The notes: generated by a model not told the origin, from the sequence alone. 64,000 bases of DNA from Aeromicrobium sp. 9AM (GCF_902506105.1 NZ_LR733304.1:2305832-2369831); one strand, 5' to 3'; shown: positions 15,528 to 27,006, numbered from the stretch's first letter. A program made the numbers and translations.

Positions 15528-17836
15528 CCGGCCACCCGAGACGTACGGGAGCTGGTCCGTGAGACCGAGACGTAGCCCGTCAGCCGGCCGGTGACCGTCA
15601 CGGTGATCCGCTTGCCCTTGGCCGATCGCGGGATCCGCCACGACGACTTCGTCGCGCCGCCGACCGCCGCACCGTTGATCCGCCAGCGGTAGGAGTACTT
15701 CACGCCGTACGGCCCCCAGCCGGACACCCGGGCATACAGCGTCCGGCCCACCTTGGCGGTTCCGCTGATGCGAGGTGTCGCCGTGACGAGCTTGCCCGCT
15801 GCCACGGTGGCCGTCGGCGCACTGGTGCGCTGAGTCGTCCCATAGCCGGCGCGCGTGCCAGTGACCACCAGCGTGATCTTGCGGCCGGCTGCAGTGCCGG
15901 GGATCGTGAGTGTCTTGCTCGCTCCCGACTTGAGCTGCAGATCACCGGCGTACCAGGTGTAGGTCAGGGTCGACCCGGCCGGCTGCCAGTCCGAGGCGGT
16001 GCCGGTCAGCACGAGTCCGACCTTGGCCGTGCCGGTGACCAGGGGTGTCGTGCCGGGCATAGTCCCCACATCGATCCCGACGGGATCGCTCACGCGGGAG
16101 GTCGGGACGTAGCCACTCTTGGCGCCGGAGATCGCGACGGTAACCTCGTGCCCGACGTCGGTCGACTTCGGCGCATACGTGGACTTGGTCGCACCGACGA
16201 TCGGGGCGTTGTCGAGCCGCCACTGATAGGTGAAGCTCGACGGCGTCGGCTCCCACAGCCCCGTGTCGACGCCGAGAGTCTGGCCGTACGACGGGGTGCC
16301 GGTGATCGCCGGCGCCGTCGTGGTCGTCATCTCCATCAGCGCCACCGGACCGCACGGCGCGCTGGTCTCGGTGCGGTCGTCGAACCCGCTGCGCTTGCCG
16401 GTGACCTTGACCGTGATCGCCTTGCCGGCCTCCGCGGCCGACAGCAGCACCTTGGTGCCGGTCTGTCCCGAGATCGCCGAGCCGTTGGCGTACCACTGAT
16501 ACGTGTAGGAGTCCGGCCGCGGCACGAAGTCCACGACGCTGGCGGTCAGCTCGCTGCCGACGGCCGGCGGGATGTCGCACGCGATCGTGGGTTGCTGGCC
16601 GTCGAACGTGCCGTCCTGGATGGGCAGCGTGACGTACCACCAGTCGGTCGACCCGGTCGTCGGGAACGTCTCGCGCCGGTAGCCGTCCTTGACGCCGGTC
16701 ACCAGTGCCATGAGGCAGTGGTTCTTGTCGATGTTCGTCGGGACGTACGACTGCCGGTCCGCGTCAGGGATGGCGCTCCAATTGACAAGCGCGGTGGAGT
16801 AGCAGTTGGTCGTCGATGTGGTGGCTGCCCGGTACCAGCGGAACCGCAGCTCGACCTGACCCGGGAACCAGCCGTTGCCGTCGACATGGGTGTCATGGAC
16901 CGCGTTGTCGTACTTCTCGATGTCGACCGTGGCGCGCACCGGGTCGAGCGTCAGCACGTTGCCGACGCCTCGGTGACCCACGATGACCGCGCGGACCGCA
17001 GCGACGCCCGTCGCGGGACTCATCCCGGCGGCGCTGTACGAGCACGACGGGGCGAACCGGACGTGGTCGACCACCGCGACCGAGTCGAGCAGGCCGTTGT
17101 TGGCGTCGGCGATCGAGATGTTGACGGTGTGCTCGTCGCCAGCCGGGATCGGGACCTCGGCGGTGTCCCGCGAGCTGAAGTTGTCGATCGAGCTGATGGC
17201 GGGCAAGCGGGGCACCTCGACCGCACCGTGCGCCGGATCGTTCTCGTCGCCCGGCTGGTGCCAGTAGTCGACCCGGTTGACCTCGTACGGCACCGCGCCC
17301 GGCACCTTGTCGTAGTTCTGGCCCACCTGCGAGAAGTACGCGCCGCCGGTGTTCATCGCATATTCCGTGGTGTCGCCCGCGCGCTTCACCGAGAGCCGGT
17401 CGCTCGGTGCCGTCGGCACGTACGTGTGCACGCGCTCCTCGGTGCCCATCGCGAAGTCGACGAGGAGGCACCGTGCCGTGTCGGACGCCGGCACCGTCAG
17501 CGTGAGCGTCGAGGTGTCCGGCCCAGCAGTCCCGAGGTCGGTGCTGGGCTGGTCGTCGGGCACCGTAGAGGAGAACACGTCGGCGGCCTTGCCGGTCGAC
17601 AGCAGCACGTAGCTCGAGCCGCTCGACGGGAAGTCGTTGAACTGCGCATCGGCGACCGCGTACGCCAGCGGGTCGGACGAGCCGGTGCCCACCACCACAC
17701 CGGCCGGCGCATCAAGCGCGCCGGCCAGCGCAGTGGCGTCGGGCGGGTCAGCCGTCGCAGGCGCGGCGAGTGCCACGCATCCCGACAGGACGAGCACCGC
17801 TGCGGCGCTCATGCGTGTGACGACGCGACGTGACAT
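15524..17836 (-). CDS. Large secreted protein with choice-of-anchor-L-like N-terminus and tandem beta repeats
   Basis: A 770-residue exported protein. MSRRVVTRMSAAAVLVLSGCVALAAPATA is a signal sequence; it contains a lipobox-like LSGC and also an AxA site before DPP, so lipoprotein or free secretion are both possible. Residues about 50-200 (VLLSTGKAADVF, then LVDFAMGTEE) resemble the choice-of-anchor L domain. The C-terminal half has at least four roughly 90-residue repeats of the form P.ITGT..VG..L......W.P....YTYQW...G..I.GAT, ending in ITV.VTG..SGY, a pattern of secreted actinobacterial Ig-like repeats. The ATG at 17836 follows GGGAG at good spacing. The role is probably surface binding, but the ligand is unknown. 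Confidence 0.8.
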   Translation of the reverse strand: MSRRVVTRMSAAAVLVLSGCVALAAPATADPPDATALAGALDAPAGVVVGTGSSDPLAYAVADAQFNDFPSSGSSYVLLSTGKAADVFSSTVPDDQPSTDLGTAGPDTSTLTLTVPASDTARCLLVDFAMGTEERVHTYVPTAPSDRLSVKRAGDTTEYAMNTGGAYFSQVGQNYDKVPGAVPYEVNRVDYWHQPGDENDPAHGAVEVPRLPAISSIDNFSSRDTAEVPIPAGDEHTVNISIADANNGLLDSVAVVDHVRFAPSCSYSAAGMSPATGVAAVRAVIVGHRGVGNVLTLDPVRATVDIEKYDNAVHDTHVDGNGWFPGQVELRFRWYRAATTSTTNCYSTALVNWSAIPDADRQSYVPTNIDKNHCLMALVTGVKDGYRRETFPTTGSTDWWYVTLPIQDGTFDGQQPTIACDIPPAVGSELTASVVDFVPRPDSYTYQWYANGSAISGQTGTKVLLSAAEAGKAITVKVTGKRSGFDDRTETSAPCGPVALMEMTTTTAPAITGTPSYGQTLGVDTGLWEPTPSSFTYQWRLDNAPIVGATKSTYAPKSTDVGHEVTVAISGAKSGYVPTSRVSDPVGIDVGTMPGTTPLVTGTAKVGLVLTGTASDWQPAGSTLTYTWYAGDLQLKSGASKTLTIPGTAAGRKITLVVTGTRAGYGTTQRTSAPTATVAAGKLVTATPRISGTAKVGRTLYARVSGWGPYGVKYSYRWRINGAAVGGATKSSWRIPRSAKGKRITVTVTGRLTGYVSVSRTSSRTSRVAG

Positions 17837-17977
17837 GCCCACTCCCTCATGCCATCGGGGACGAGCGTGCGTCACCGATGGACTACTCCCTCAGTCCTCA
17901 CGCACTCCCATACGTTGACGAGGACTCCTGCGAGGAGTTTAGGGATCAACGAGCCGGCGCGGGCCGGAATTGCGAGA

Positions 17978-18967
17978 TCAGCCCAGGCGGGTGGCGACGG
18001 TGTCGCAGAGGGCCTGCAGCGCTGCACGGGCCGGTACGTCGGGGAGCTTGGCGAGCAGCGCGCTCGCGGCATCCGCCTCGGCCTGTACGTACGACCGGGC
18101 CTCGGTCATCGCGGGGTGCACGCGCAGCAGTCGGAGCGCCTCGTCGAGCTCGGCGTCGTCGGTGAGCGGCTTGGCCAGCAGCGAGCGCAGCCGCTCGCTC
18201 TCGGGATCGGTCGACCGGAGCGCGATGAGCGTCGGCAGCGTGGGCACGCCCTCGCGCAGGTCGGTGCCGGGCGTCTTGCCGGAGTCGCCGGTCTCGCTGG
18301 CGATGTCGATGATGTCGTCGCTGAGCTGGAACGCCGCGCCGACCCGCTCGCCGAACTCGCTGAGCGTCTCCTGCACGTCAACGGGTGCGCCGGCCATCTT
18401 GGCGCCGAACAGCGCCGCGGTGGCGATCAGCGATCCGGTCTTGTCCGCGACCACCGAGAGGTAGTGCGCGAGGGCGTCATCGCCTTCGGCCGGGCCGAGG
18501 GTCTCGCGGATCTGGCCCTGCACGAGGCGGGAGAACGTACGCGCCTGGATGCGGACGGACTCGGGCCCGAGGTCGGACACCAGGTCGGAGGCCTGCGCGA
18601 AAAGATAGTCACCGACGAGGATCGCGACCGAGTTGTCCCAGCGCGCGTTGGCGCTCGGGGCGCCGCGACGCTTGTCGGCCTCGTCCATGACGTCGTCGTG
18701 ATAGAGCGTCGCGAGGTGGGTCAGCTCGACGACGACGGCAGAGCGGGCGACGTCAGGGTTGGCTGACTCGCCGAACTCGGCGCTGAGCATGACCAGCAAT
18801 GGCCTGAACCGCTTGCCGCCGGCGTTGAGCAGGTGCGCCGCCGCCTCGGCGACGAACTTCTCCGGGCTGTCGACGGCCGCGGCGAGCTGCTCCTCGACCT
18901 GTTCGACCCCCGCCAGGACGCGTGCTTCCAGGGCGGGGTCGGTGAACGAGACACCCAGACGGGACAC
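17978..18967 (-). CDS. Long-chain trans-polyprenyl diphosphate synthase (menaquinone side chain)
   Basis: A 329-residue all-helical prenyltransferase that condenses isopentenyl diphosphate onto an allylic starter. Both aspartate-rich motifs are present: DDVMD at 91-95 and DDIID at 217-221, with GGKRFRP near residue 50. Bulky residues before the first motif (LATLYH) fit a long-chain enzyme; the chain length itself cannot be read. GTG at 18967 is supported by AAGGAG seven bases upstream. It lies 22 bp after nuoN of the full operon, so it may be cotranscribed and supply the menaquinone tail that MenA attaches. Confidence 0.9.
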   Translation of the reverse strand: MSRLGVSFTDPALEARVLAGVEQVEEQLAAAVDSPEKFVAEAAAHLLNAGGKRFRPLLVMLSAEFGESANPDVARSAVVVELTHLATLYHDDVMDEADKRRGAPSANARWDNSVAILVGDYLFAQASDLVSDLGPESVRIQARTFSRLVQGQIRETLGPAEGDDALAHYLSVVADKTGSLIATAALFGAKMAGAPVDVQETLSEFGERVGAAFQLSDDIIDIASETGDSGKTPGTDLREGVPTLPTLIALRSTDPESERLRSLLAKPLTDDAELDEALRLLRVHPAMTEARSYVQAEADAASALLAKLPDVPARAALQALCDTVATRLG

Positions 18968-18989
18968 GCAGAACTCCTTGGGGGACGGA

Positions 18990-20615
18990 TCAGCGCACGA
19001 AGGCGCCCGCATGCTGCGCGAGATCCAGCACCGGTCCCGGAATGATACCGAGTCCCAGGGTGACGATCACAGCCACGGCAATGACACCGGTGGTCATGAT
19101 GCTCGGTGCCGCGACGGTCGGTCCCTCGCCGACGGGGTCGGTGAAGAACATCAGCACGATGACCCGGACGTAGAAGTAGGCCGCCAGGGCGCTGACGAGC
19201 ACACCGATCACGACGAGCCACCAGAAGCCGCCGGACCAGGCTGCGCTGAAGACCGTCCACTTGCCGATGAAGCCGCCGGTCAGCGGGATGCCCGCGAACG
19301 ACAGCATGAACAGCGCGAACGACCCTGCCAGCAGCGGCGACTTCTTGCCGAGCCCGGCCCACTTGGACAGGTGCGTCGTCTCGCCACCGGAGTCGCGTAC
19401 GAGGGTCACCACCGCGAACGCGCCGATCGACGAGACGCCGTAGACCGTCAGGTAGAACAGGATGCTCGACGTCGAGGTGACCCGCGAGGAGTCGCTCGAC
19501 CCGATGTAGGCACCCGTGAAGCCGACCAGCAGGAAGCCTGCGTGGGCAATGGACGAGTAGGCCAGCATGCGCTTGACGTCGGTCTGCGAGATCGAGACGA
19601 CCGCGCCGAGGAACATCGTGATGATGGCGACCGCGACGATCGTCGGGCGCCAGTCCCACGACGAGCCGCCGAACGCCACGAAGAACACGCGCAGCAGGGC
19701 CAGGAACGCAGCGGCCTTGGTGCCGGCGGCCATGAACGCGGTGACCGGGGTCGGCGCGCCTTGGTAGACGTCCGGCGTCCAGGTGTGGAACGGCACGGCG
19801 CCGATCTTGAACAGCAGGCCGACCGCGATCAGGGCGGTCGCGGCGAGCAGCATGTTCTCGCTGTCCGAGCGGTTGGTGACCGCGACGTCGATGTCGGAGA
19901 GCCGGAAGCTGCCCGAGTAGCCGTACGTCAGGGCGATGCCGTAGAGGAAGAACACCGACGAGAACGCACCCAGCAGGAAGTACTTGAGCGCGGCCTCCTG
20001 GCTCATGAGCCGGCGACGGCGCGCGAGGCCACAGAGCAGGTAGAGCGGAAGGCTCAGCACCTCGAGTGCCACGAACATCGTCAGCAGGTCGTTCGACGTC
20101 GCGAACAGCATCATGCCGACCAGCGCGAACAGCGCGAGCGGGAAGACCTCGGTGTGCTCGACGCGGTGCTTGATCGCCTCGACCTCCGCCGCCGATCCCG
20201 GTGCGTCGGCCGCGCGGCCGGTGAACCCGCTGAGCCCGCCCTCGAGGCGGCGTTCGGCGAACAGCAGCATGCTCAGCAGCCCGAAGATCAGCAGGATGCC
20301 CCAGGCGAAGACGCCGGGACCGTCGATCGCGAGGGCGCCCTCGGCGGCGATCTTGCCGCGCGCGAGGTGGGAGGCGTCCTTGACGGGGTCCAGGTCCTGG
20401 AACACCCAGACCGTGTCGATGAAGGCTGCGATAATGCCGACGACGGCGATGCCGGTCTGCACCAGGAAGCGGCTGCTGCGGGGCCAGAACGCCTCGACGA
20501 TGACGCCGAGGACCGCGGCACCCGCGATGATGAAGATCGGCGCCAGCAGGGCGTACTCGATGTCCGGCGCGGCGATGTCGGGCAGGTCGGTCGCGGTCGC
20601 GAACGTGGCGATCAT
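18990..20615 (-). CDS. nuoN: NADH-quinone oxidoreductase subunit N
   Basis: A 541-residue antiporter-like membrane subunit, the last nuo gene of the complete operon. It has the conserved FKIGAVPFHTWTPDVYQGAPTPVTAFMAAGTKAAAF lysine helix and DVKRMLAYSSIAHAGFLLVGF. It is longer than NuoN2 by about 70 residues because of an N-terminal extension and a loop near residues 130-150. The ATG at 20615 overlaps the nuoM stop by four bases. The next gene, a polyprenyl synthase, follows closely. Confidence 0.95.
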   Translation of the reverse strand: MIATFATATDLPDIAAPDIEYALLAPIFIIAGAAVLGVIVEAFWPRSSRFLVQTGIAVVGIIAAFIDTVWVFQDLDPVKDASHLARGKIAAEGALAIDGPGVFAWGILLIFGLLSMLLFAERRLEGGLSGFTGRAADAPGSAAEVEAIKHRVEHTEVFPLALFALVGMMLFATSNDLLTMFVALEVLSLPLYLLCGLARRRRLMSQEAALKYFLLGAFSSVFFLYGIALTYGYSGSFRLSDIDVAVTNRSDSENMLLAATALIAVGLLFKIGAVPFHTWTPDVYQGAPTPVTAFMAAGTKAAAFLALLRVFFVAFGGSSWDWRPTIVAVAIITMFLGAVVSISQTDVKRMLAYSSIAHAGFLLVGFTGAYIGSSDSSRVTSTSSILFYLTVYGVSSIGAFAVVTLVRDSGGETTHLSKWAGLGKKSPLLAGSFALFMLSFAGIPLTGGFIGKWTVFSAAWSGGFWWLVVIGVLVSALAAYFYVRVIVLMFFTDPVGEGPTVAAPSIMTTGVIAVAVIVTLGLGIIPGPVLDLAQHAGAFVR

Positions 20616-22159
20616 TCGTGGCCCCCTTCCTGCGCAGCTGAGTCATCGATGTTGACGGGCGTCTTGGGTGCTGGGTCACCCTTGCCGACATGGCTGATCA
20701 CGTCGTCGATCGCGGGGTTGATGACGTTGAGCAGCGGCTGCGGGAAGAAGCCGAGGCCGACGATCAGGATGATCGCGGGAGTCAACGACGCCATCTCGCG
20801 GTGGTCCAGATCGCTCACGCCTTCGTTGCCGGGCTTGAGCGGACCGGTCATGACGCGTTGGTACATGATCAGGATGTAGAGGGCCGCGAGCACGATGCCC
20901 AGCGTCGCGAATGCTGCGGCCGGGATCGATCTCGTGAACGTACCGGCCAGCACCAGGAACTCGGAGATGAACGGCGCGAGGCCCGGCAGCGACAGGCTCG
21001 ACAGGCCAGCCACCAACAGGACTCCGGACATGATCGGGGCGATCTTCTGGACGCCGCCGAAGTCGGAGATCCGCGCCGAGCCACGGCGGGCGATCATCAT
21101 GCCGGTCACGAGGAACAGCGCAGCGGTCGAGAGCCCGTGGTTGAACATGTAGAGCGTCGAGCCGGCCAGCGACGTCGTGGTGAACGCGAAGATGCCGAGG
21201 ATGATGAAGCCGAAGTGCGACACCGAGGTGAACGCGATGAGCCGGCGGATGTCGTCCTGGCCGACCGCGAGCAGTGCACCGTAGAGGATGCTGATGACCG
21301 CGAGCACGATAACGACCGGGCTGGCCCAGTCGGAGGCACCGGGGAACAGCCCGAGGCACCAGCGGATCATGCCGAACGTGCCGATCTTGTCGATCACGCT
21401 GACCATCAGCACCGAGGTGCCCGGGGTCGCCTGGCCTGCGGCGTCGGGCAGCCACGTGTGCAGCGGCCACAGCGGTGCCTTGATCGCGAACGCGGCCATG
21501 AAGCCGAGGAACAGCAGGCGCTCGGTGTTGGTGCTGAAGTCGAGGTTCTGCAGGTCGCTCAGCAGGAACGACGCGTCGCCCTGGCGGGCGCTGATGACGT
21601 AGAGACCGACGATCGACGCCAGCATCAGCAGGCCGCCGACGAGGTTGTAGATCAGGAACTTCACCGCGGCGTACGACCGGTTGGGCCCACCGAACGAGCC
21701 GATCAGGAAGTAGAGCGGGATCAGGGTCGCCTCGAACAGGACGTAGAAGAGGAACGCGTCGGTCGCGGCGAACGCGCCGATCGCGAGGCCCTCGACCGCG
21801 AGCATCCAGGCGAAGTAGGCGTTGGTGCTCTTGGGGTCCGGCAGCCGGTCACCGAACGCCGCGAGGATCACGATCGGCGTGAGGATCGTCGTCAGCAGGA
21901 TCAGCGTGATGCCGATGCCGTTGACGCCGAGCGAGTAGTAGGCGCCGAAGACCTTGATCCACTCGTGCTTCTCGGTCAGCTGGTAGCCGCCGGCGTCCTG
22001 GTCGAACTTCGCCATGACGACGAGGGACAGGACGAGCGTGATGAGCGAGACACCGAGCGCGACGTACTTGGCCCGGTGGTGCGGTGCGGCCTCACGAGGC
22101 AGGAGCGCGAGGAGCAACGCTCCCGCGATCGGAGTCGCGGCGAGGATCGAGAGGATCAT
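20612..22159 (-). CDS. nuoM: NADH-quinone oxidoreductase subunit M
   Basis: A 515-residue antiporter-like subunit of the membrane arm. Conserved elements are [20 protein letters not shown] with the helix glutamate, [38 protein letters not shown], and [23 protein letters not shown]. About fourteen helices run the full length. It overlaps nuoL and nuoN by four bases each, consistent with a single polycistronic message. Confidence 0.96.
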   Translation of the reverse strand: MILSILAATPIAGALLLALLPREAAPHHRAKYVALGVSLITLVLSLVVMAKFDQDAGGYQLTEKHEWIKVFGAYYSLGVNGIGITLILLTTILTPIVILAAFGDRLPDPKSTNAYFAWMLAVEGLAIGAFAATDAFLFYVLFEATLIPLYFLIGSFGGPNRSYAAVKFLIYNLVGGLLMLASIVGLYVISARQGDASFLLSDLQNLDFSTNTERLLFLGFMAAFAIKAPLWPLHTWLPDAAGQATPGTSVLMVSVIDKIGTFGMIRWCLGLFPGASDWASPVVIVLAVISILYGALLAVGQDDIRRLIAFTSVSHFGFIILGIFAFTTTSLAGSTLYMFNHGLSTAALFLVTGMMIARRGSARISDFGGVQKIAPIMSGVLLVAGLSSLSLPGLAPFISEFLVLAGTFTRSIPAAAFATLGIVLAALYILIMYQRVMTGPLKPGNEGVSDLDHREMASLTPAIILIVGLGFFPQPLLNVINPAIDDVISHVGKGDPAPKTPVNIDDSAAQEGGHE

Positions 22160-24033
22160 GCGAGGGTCACCGCCAGGAGGGCAAGGACGAGGACGGCAAC
22201 GCCGCCGAACATCGTGAGTGCGTACGAACGGACGTAGCCGGTCTGCGGCTTGCGCAGGAACTGTGAGGTGTCACCGAGCCGGTCGGCGACGCCGGTCACG
22301 AAGCCGTCGACGCCCTTGCCGTCGAACCACACCAGGAACCGGGTGAGGTGACGTGTCGGGCGTACGACCACGGCGTCGTTGAGCTCGTTGCCGTAGAGCT
22401 CGTGGCGACCGGCGCGGGCGAAGATCGACACCGAGCTGTCGGCCGGCGTCTCGGCGGCGATCGGCTCGCGGTTGTAGAAGAACACCGCAGCAGCGACACC
22501 GATCAGCACGACGACCGTGATGATCAGTGTCAGGACGATCGCCGGGATCGCGAGCTCTTCGTGCTCGGCGTGCCCCGTGATGGGCTCGAGCCACTCGCTG
22601 ATCCAGTCGCTGACGAGCAGGATGCCGCCGACGGCGGACAGTGCCGCGAGACCGATCAGAGGCCAGGTCATGACGCGGGGCGACTCGTGCGGATGCACCT
22701 CCTCGCGCCATCTCTTCTCGGAGAAGAACGTCATGATCATCAGGCGGGTCATGTAGAACGCCGTGACGCCGGCGCCGAGCAGGGCGCCGAGGCCGACCCA
22801 GACGTTCTGGCCGAACGCCGCCTCGATGATCTTGTCCTTGGACCAGAAGCCCGCGAACGGCGGGACACCGATGATCGCGAGGTAGCCGAGGCCGAACGTC
22901 GCGAACGTGATCGGCATGAACGTACGCAGGCCGCCGTAGTGGCGCATCTCGACGTCGTCGTTCATGCCGTGCATGACCGATCCGGCGCCGAGGAACATGT
23001 TGGCCTTGAAGAAGCCGTGCGTGATGAGGTGGAAGATCGCGAACGCGTAGCCGGCGGGGCCGAGGCCGGCCGCCAGCATCATGTAGCCGATCTGGCTCAT
23101 GGTCGAGCCGGCGAGCGCCTTCTTGATGTCGTCCTTGGCGCAACCGATCCAGGCTCCGGCGAGCAGCGTGACGAGGCCGACGACGATGACCGCCGTGCGG
23201 GCGGCCTCGGACGCGTCGAAGATGCCGTTGGAGCGTACGACGAGGTAGACGCCCGCGGTGACCATCGTCGCGGCGTGGATCAGGGCCGAGACCGGGGTCG
23301 GGCCCTCCATCGCGTCGAGCAGCCAGCTCTGCAGCGGCACCTGGGCGGACTTGCCGCACGCGCCGAGCAGCAGAAGCAGGCCGAGCGCCGTGGCGACCGA
23401 CCCCGAGGCGCCCGTGATGGCGCCGTTGACGGCGTGGATCGAGGAGGTGCCGAACTCGGTGAACATCAGCATGATGCCGAGCGCCATGCCGAGGTCGCCG
23501 ACGCGGTTGACGACGAAAGCCTTCTTGGCGGCTGCCGCGGCCGAGTCCTTGTGCTGCCAGAAGCCGATCAGCAGGTACGACGCGAGGCCGACACCCTCCC
23601 AGCCGAGGAACAGCACGAGGTAGTCAGAGGCCAGGACGAGGGTCAGCATCGCGGCGATGAAGATGTTGAGGAACGCGAAGAACCGGCGACGGCGCTCGTC
23701 GTGCGCCATGTAGCCGATCGAGTAGACGTGGATCAGCGTGCCGACGCCCGTGATGAGCAGGACGAACAGGCCCGACAGCTGGTCGAACGTGAAGCCCATG
23801 TCGACGTGGAACGATCCGGCGTCGATCCAGGTGAACAGCTTGGTCGACTGGGACCGGTCCTCACCGTCCTTGCCGAGCAGCGACGCGAACAGCACGACGC
23901 CGAAGAGGAACGACAGCGCCGAGGCGACCGTGCCGATGAGGTGACCGAACCGGTCGCCCTCCTTGCCCCACACGAGCAGGCCGAGGCCACTCGCCAGTGG
24001 GATGGCGATCAGCAGCCATTGGAGATCGAACAT
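22156..24033 (-). CDS. nuoL: NADH-quinone oxidoreductase subunit L
   Basis: A 625-residue distal antiporter-like subunit of normal length. It starts at [20 protein letters not shown] and shows [53 protein letters not shown] and [20 protein letters not shown]-terminal stretch of about 90 residues leading to a final helix ([23 protein letters not shown]) fits the lateral helix that clamps the membrane arm. A 10-bp gap separates it from nuoK. Confidence 0.96.
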   Translation of the reverse strand: MFDLQWLLIAIPLASGLGLLVWGKEGDRFGHLIGTVASALSFLFGVVLFASLLGKDGEDRSQSTKLFTWIDAGSFHVDMGFTFDQLSGLFVLLITGVGTLIHVYSIGYMAHDERRRRFFAFLNIFIAAMLTLVLASDYLVLFLGWEGVGLASYLLIGFWQHKDSAAAAAKKAFVVNRVGDLGMALGIMLMFTEFGTSSIHAVNGAITGASGSVATALGLLLLLGACGKSAQVPLQSWLLDAMEGPTPVSALIHAATMVTAGVYLVVRSNGIFDASEAARTAVIVVGLVTLLAGAWIGCAKDDIKKALAGSTMSQIGYMMLAAGLGPAGYAFAIFHLITHGFFKANMFLGAGSVMHGMNDDVEMRHYGGLRTFMPITFATFGLGYLAIIGVPPFAGFWSKDKIIEAAFGQNVWVGLGALLGAGVTAFYMTRLMIMTFFSEKRWREEVHPHESPRVMTWPLIGLAALSAVGGILLVSDWISEWLEPITGHAEHEELAIPAIVLTLIITVVVLIGVAAAVFFYNREPIAAETPADSSVSIFARAGRHELYGNELNDAVVVRPTRHLTRFLVWFDGKGVDGFVTGVADRLGDTSQFLRKPQTGYVRSYALTMFGGVAVLVLALLAVTLA

Positions 24034-24043
24034 CGTGCTCCCC

Positions 24044-24337
24044 CTACGACTTCAAGAGGCTCGCCTCGTCGACCGAGGCCGAACGACGCGCGCGATAGAT
24101 GGACACGATGATCGACAGCCCGACGACGACCTCGGCGGCCGCGACGACCATGACGAAGAACGCCGCCACCTGCCCGTCGAGATTGCCGTTCTGCCGGGAG
24201 AAGCTGACGAACGCGAGGTTGGTCGCGTTGAGCATGAGCTCGATGCACATGAAGACCACGATCGCGTTGCGGCGGACGAGGACGCCCACGCAACCGATCG
24301 TGAACAGGATCAGCGACAGCGTGATGTACTCGTTCAC
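24044..24337 (-). CDS. nuoK: NADH-quinone oxidoreductase subunit K
   Basis: A 97-residue three-helix subunit, [44 protein letters not shown]. The two membrane glutamates (in CIELMLNA and [13 protein letters not shown]) are present. The start overlaps the nuoJ stop. A short charged tail after the last helix is absent from NuoK2. Confidence 0.96.
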   Translation of the reverse strand: MNEYITLSLILFTIGCVGVLVRRNAIVVFMCIELMLNATNLAFVSFSRQNGNLDGQVAAFFVMVVAAAEVVVGLSIIVSIYRARRSASVDEASLLKS

Positions 24338-25104
24338 TTCTCGCCTCCCAGTCCCTGCTCGTCGTCGTCGAGCTGCTCGACGACCTTGTCGATGTCGTCC
24401 TCGAAGCCGTCACGGACCTGACCGCGAGCCACGAGGCTGTCCGAGATCGAGCTCTCGAGCGGTGAGCCGTCGGGCAGCAATGCCGGGGTGTCGACCGCGT
24501 TGTGACGGGCGAAGACGCCGGGCGCCGGCAGCGGACCCGGGTGGCGGCCGGACTCTGCGTACTCGCGCATGCGGCGCGCGGAGATGTCGGCCTGCGAGTG
24601 CCGGGTTGTGAGGCGCTCCTTGTGCGCCAGCACCATGGCCCCCAGCGCGGCGGTGATCAGCAGGGCGCTGGTGAACTCGAACGCCAGGACGTACTTGCCG
24701 AACAGCAGCTCACTGAGTCCGTACGGATTGCCGTTGCCGTTGGCGGCCTTGAGCCCCACGACGACGCCTGACACGGTCTGGCCGACCGCGAGGACGACGG
24801 TGACGCCGAAGATCAGGCCGATGATCGCGGCCGCGAGGCGCTGCCCGCCGATCGTCTCCTTGACCGCGTCGGAGGAGTCGACGCCGACCAGCATCAGCAC
24901 GAACAGGAACAGCATCATGATGGCGCCGGTGTAGACGATGATCTGCACCGCGAACAGGAACGGCGCACCCTGCGCGGCATAGAGCACCGCGAGGCTGATC
25001 ATGACGACCGCCAGGCAGAGTGCGGCGTGCACGGCCTTGCGGGCGAAGACGAGGCCGAGCGCGGCGATCACCATGATCGGCGCGAGGCACCAGAACGCGG
25101 TCAC
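24334..25104 (-). CDS. nuoJ: NADH-quinone oxidoreductase subunit J
   Basis: A 256-residue membrane subunit starting with GTG at 25104, which overlaps the nuoI stop (GTGA). The five-helix core includes [25 protein letters not shown] hydrophilic tail of about 90 residues follows the last helix (from [14 protein letters not shown] to the acidic end [13 protein letters not shown]), a feature of many actinobacterial NuoJ proteins. An arginine-rich in-frame extension upstream of the GTG was rejected as shadow sequence. Confidence 0.94.
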   Translation of the reverse strand: MTAFWCLAPIMVIAALGLVFARKAVHAALCLAVVMISLAVLYAAQGAPFLFAVQIIVYTGAIMMLFLFVLMLVGVDSSDAVKETIGGQRLAAAIIGLIFGVTVVLAVGQTVSGVVVGLKAANGNGNPYGLSELLFGKYVLAFEFTSALLITAALGAMVLAHKERLTTRHSQADISARRMREYAESGRHPGPLPAPGVFARHNAVDTPALLPDGSPLESSISDSLVARGQVRDGFEDDIDKVVEQLDDDEQGLGGEK

Positions 25105-25691
25105 ACGGCACCTCCGCCTTCGGCGGGACCCGGATTCACGTCCGCATTCAGCGCCGAGTCGATCGGGAAGATCGGCAGCGACTTGCCGCGGTAGTAGTCC
25201 TGGTGATCGTCGCTGATCATCATCTCGTGCGGCGGCTCGACCATGCCGGGCAGCAGCGGTGCCAGCAGGTCGTTCTTCTCGTAGATCAGGTCGGCGCGGT
25301 TGTTGTCGGCCAGCTCGTACTCGTTGGTCATCGTGAGCGCGCGGGTCGGGCACGCCTCGATGCACAGGCCGCAGAGGATGCAGCGCAGGTAGTTGATCTG
25401 GTAGACGCGGCCGTAGCGCTCGCCGGGGCTGTGCCGATCGCCCTCGGTGTTGGAGGCGCCCTCGACGTAGATCGCGTCGGCGGGGCAGGCCCAGGCGCAC
25501 AGCTCGCAGCCGATGCACTTCTCGAGGCCGTCGGGCCAGCGGTTGAGCTGGTGCCGGCCGTGGAATCGCGGCGCCGTGGGCTTCTTCTCGAACGGGTACT
25601 GCTCCGTCACGGTCTTGCGGAACATCGTCCGGAACGTCACGCCGAATCCGGCGATCGGGTCCCAGAGGGTCTCACGGATCGGATTGCTCAT
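25101..25691 (-). CDS. nuoI: NADH-quinone oxidoreductase subunit I (2 x [4Fe-4S])
   Basis: A 196-residue peripheral-arm subunit carrying clusters N6a and N6b. The ligands are Cys59, 62, 65, 69 ([12 protein letters not shown]) and Cys104, 107, 110, 114 ([12 protein letters not shown]). A C-terminal 60-residue tail ends GPAEGGGAV. The 79-bp gap to nuoH upstream is the second largest in the operon and holds a GCTGGCGCTCACTCA stretch that could be repeat-derived, but no clear promoter. Confidence 0.96.
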   Translation of the reverse strand: MSNPIRETLWDPIAGFGVTFRTMFRKTVTEQYPFEKKPTAPRFHGRHQLNRWPDGLEKCIGCELCAWACPADAIYVEGASNTEGDRHSPGERYGRVYQINYLRCILCGLCIEACPTRALTMTNEYELADNNRADLIYEKNDLLAPLLPGMVEPPHEMMISDDHQDYYRGKSLPIFPIDSALNADVNPGPAEGGGAV

Positions 25692-25770
25692 GTCGTCACC
25701 TCGACTGGAAAGGCACGGTATCGAGGCAACGACATGATCGCTGCCACATGATTCGTTCGCTGGCGCTCAC

Positions 25771-27006
25771 TCATCGTTCGTTCCTCGTGGGGGGTGCGGT
25801 GATGGGCGGTACGGGATAGCCACCGGCGAAGGCGTCGACCTCGGCGTCTTCATCTTCTGGCGACGGTTCCGGCTCCTTCTTCTCGGGGATCAGGAACGTC
25901 AGGAGGATCAGCACGCCGGCAGCGACGGCGACGCCGATGAAGACCTTGGGGTCGTCGAGCATGCCCTCGCTCTTGAGCTTGCGGATGAAGGCGACCGCGA
26001 CGATCCATGCCAGTGCGACCGGGATCAGGACCTTCCAGCCGAAGCTCATGAACTGGTCGTAGCGCATGCGGGGCAGGGTGCCGCGGAGCCAGACGAAGAT
26101 GAAGATGAAGAACAGCGTCTTGCCGAAGAACCACAGCAGCGGCCAGTAGCCCTCGTTGGCGCCTTCCCAGATGTGGGAGATGCCGAACGGTGCCCGCCAG
26201 CCGCCGAGGAACATCGTGGTGGCCAGGGCCGAGACGGTGACCATGTTGACGTACTCGGCGAGGAAGAACAGCGCGAACTTCAGCGAGGAGTACTCGGTGT
26301 GGAAGCCGCCGACGAGCTCGCCCTCGGCCTCGGGGAGGTCGAACGGGGCGCGGTTGGTCTCGCCGACCATCGCGATGAGGTAGATGACGAACGACGGGAA
26401 CAGCGGCACGAAGTACCACATGCTGTGCTGCGCCGACACGATCTCCGACGTCGACATCGAGCCGGCGTACATGAACACCGAGACGAGCGAGAGGCCCATC
26501 GCGACCTCGTACGAGATCATCTGAGCGCTCGAGCGGAGGCCGCCGAGCAGGGCGTAGATCGAGCCCGAGGACCAGCCGGCGAGCACGATGCCGTAGACCC
26601 CGATGGAGGTCACGGCGAGGATGTAGAGCACCGCGACCGGCAGGTCGGTGAGCTGCAGCATCGTCTTCTGGTCGGTGAACGGGATCGTGACCTCGGGCCC
26701 GAACGGGATGACGGCCCAGGCCAGGAACGCCGGGATCGTCGCGAGGATCGGCGCCAGGATGTAGACGACCTTGTCGGCCGCCTTGACGACGATGTCCTCC
26801 TTGAGGGCGAGCTTGACGCCGTCGGCGAGGCTCTGCAGCAGTCCGAAGGGACCGTGGACGTTGGGGCCGATGCGGTGCTGCATCTTGGCCACGACACGAC
26901 GCTCGAACCAGATGTTGAACAGCGTGTAGACGACCAGCACGACGAAGATCAGGACGGACTTGAGCAGGACCACCCAGAACGGGTCGTGCCCGAACAGGGG
27001 GTTCAT
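25771..27006 (-). CDS. nuoH: NADH-quinone oxidoreductase subunit H
   Basis: A 411-residue membrane subunit of the quinone chamber. Family blocks are [37 protein letters not shown] and [38 protein letters not shown]. After the eight-helix core the protein continues for about 50 residues with one more hydrophobic helix and an acidic, proline-rich tail ([19 protein letters not shown]), giving a longer protein than NuoH2 (322). The start overlaps the nuoG stop by four bases. Confidence 0.95.
   Translation of the reverse strand: MNPLFGHDPFWVVLLKSVLIFVVLVVYTLFNIWFERRVVAKMQHRIGPNVHGPFGLLQSLADGVKLALKEDIVVKAADKVVYILAPILATIPAFLAWAVIPFGPEVTIPFTDQKTMLQLTDLPVAVLYILAVTSIGVYGIVLAGWSSGSIYALLGGLRSSAQMISYEVAMGLSLVSVFMYAGSMSTSEIVSAQHSMWYFVPLFPSFVIYLIAMVGETNRAPFDLPEAEGELVGGFHTEYSSLKFALFFLAEYVNMVTVSALATTMFLGGWRAPFGISHIWEGANEGYWPLLWFFGKTLFFIFIFVWLRGTLPRMRYDQFMSFGWKVLIPVALAWIVAVAFIRKLKSEGMLDDPKVFIGVAVAAGVLILLTFLIPEKKEPEPSPEDEDAEVDAFAGGYPVPPITAPPTRNER

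Noticed and set aside
25692..25790. CGTTCGCTGGCGCTCACTCA-type stretch between nuoI and nuoH, and a similar stretch near 34226-34245
   Set aside because: Suggestive of repeat debris, but the copies do not align well enough with each other or with the elements in nuoC2 to call a family.
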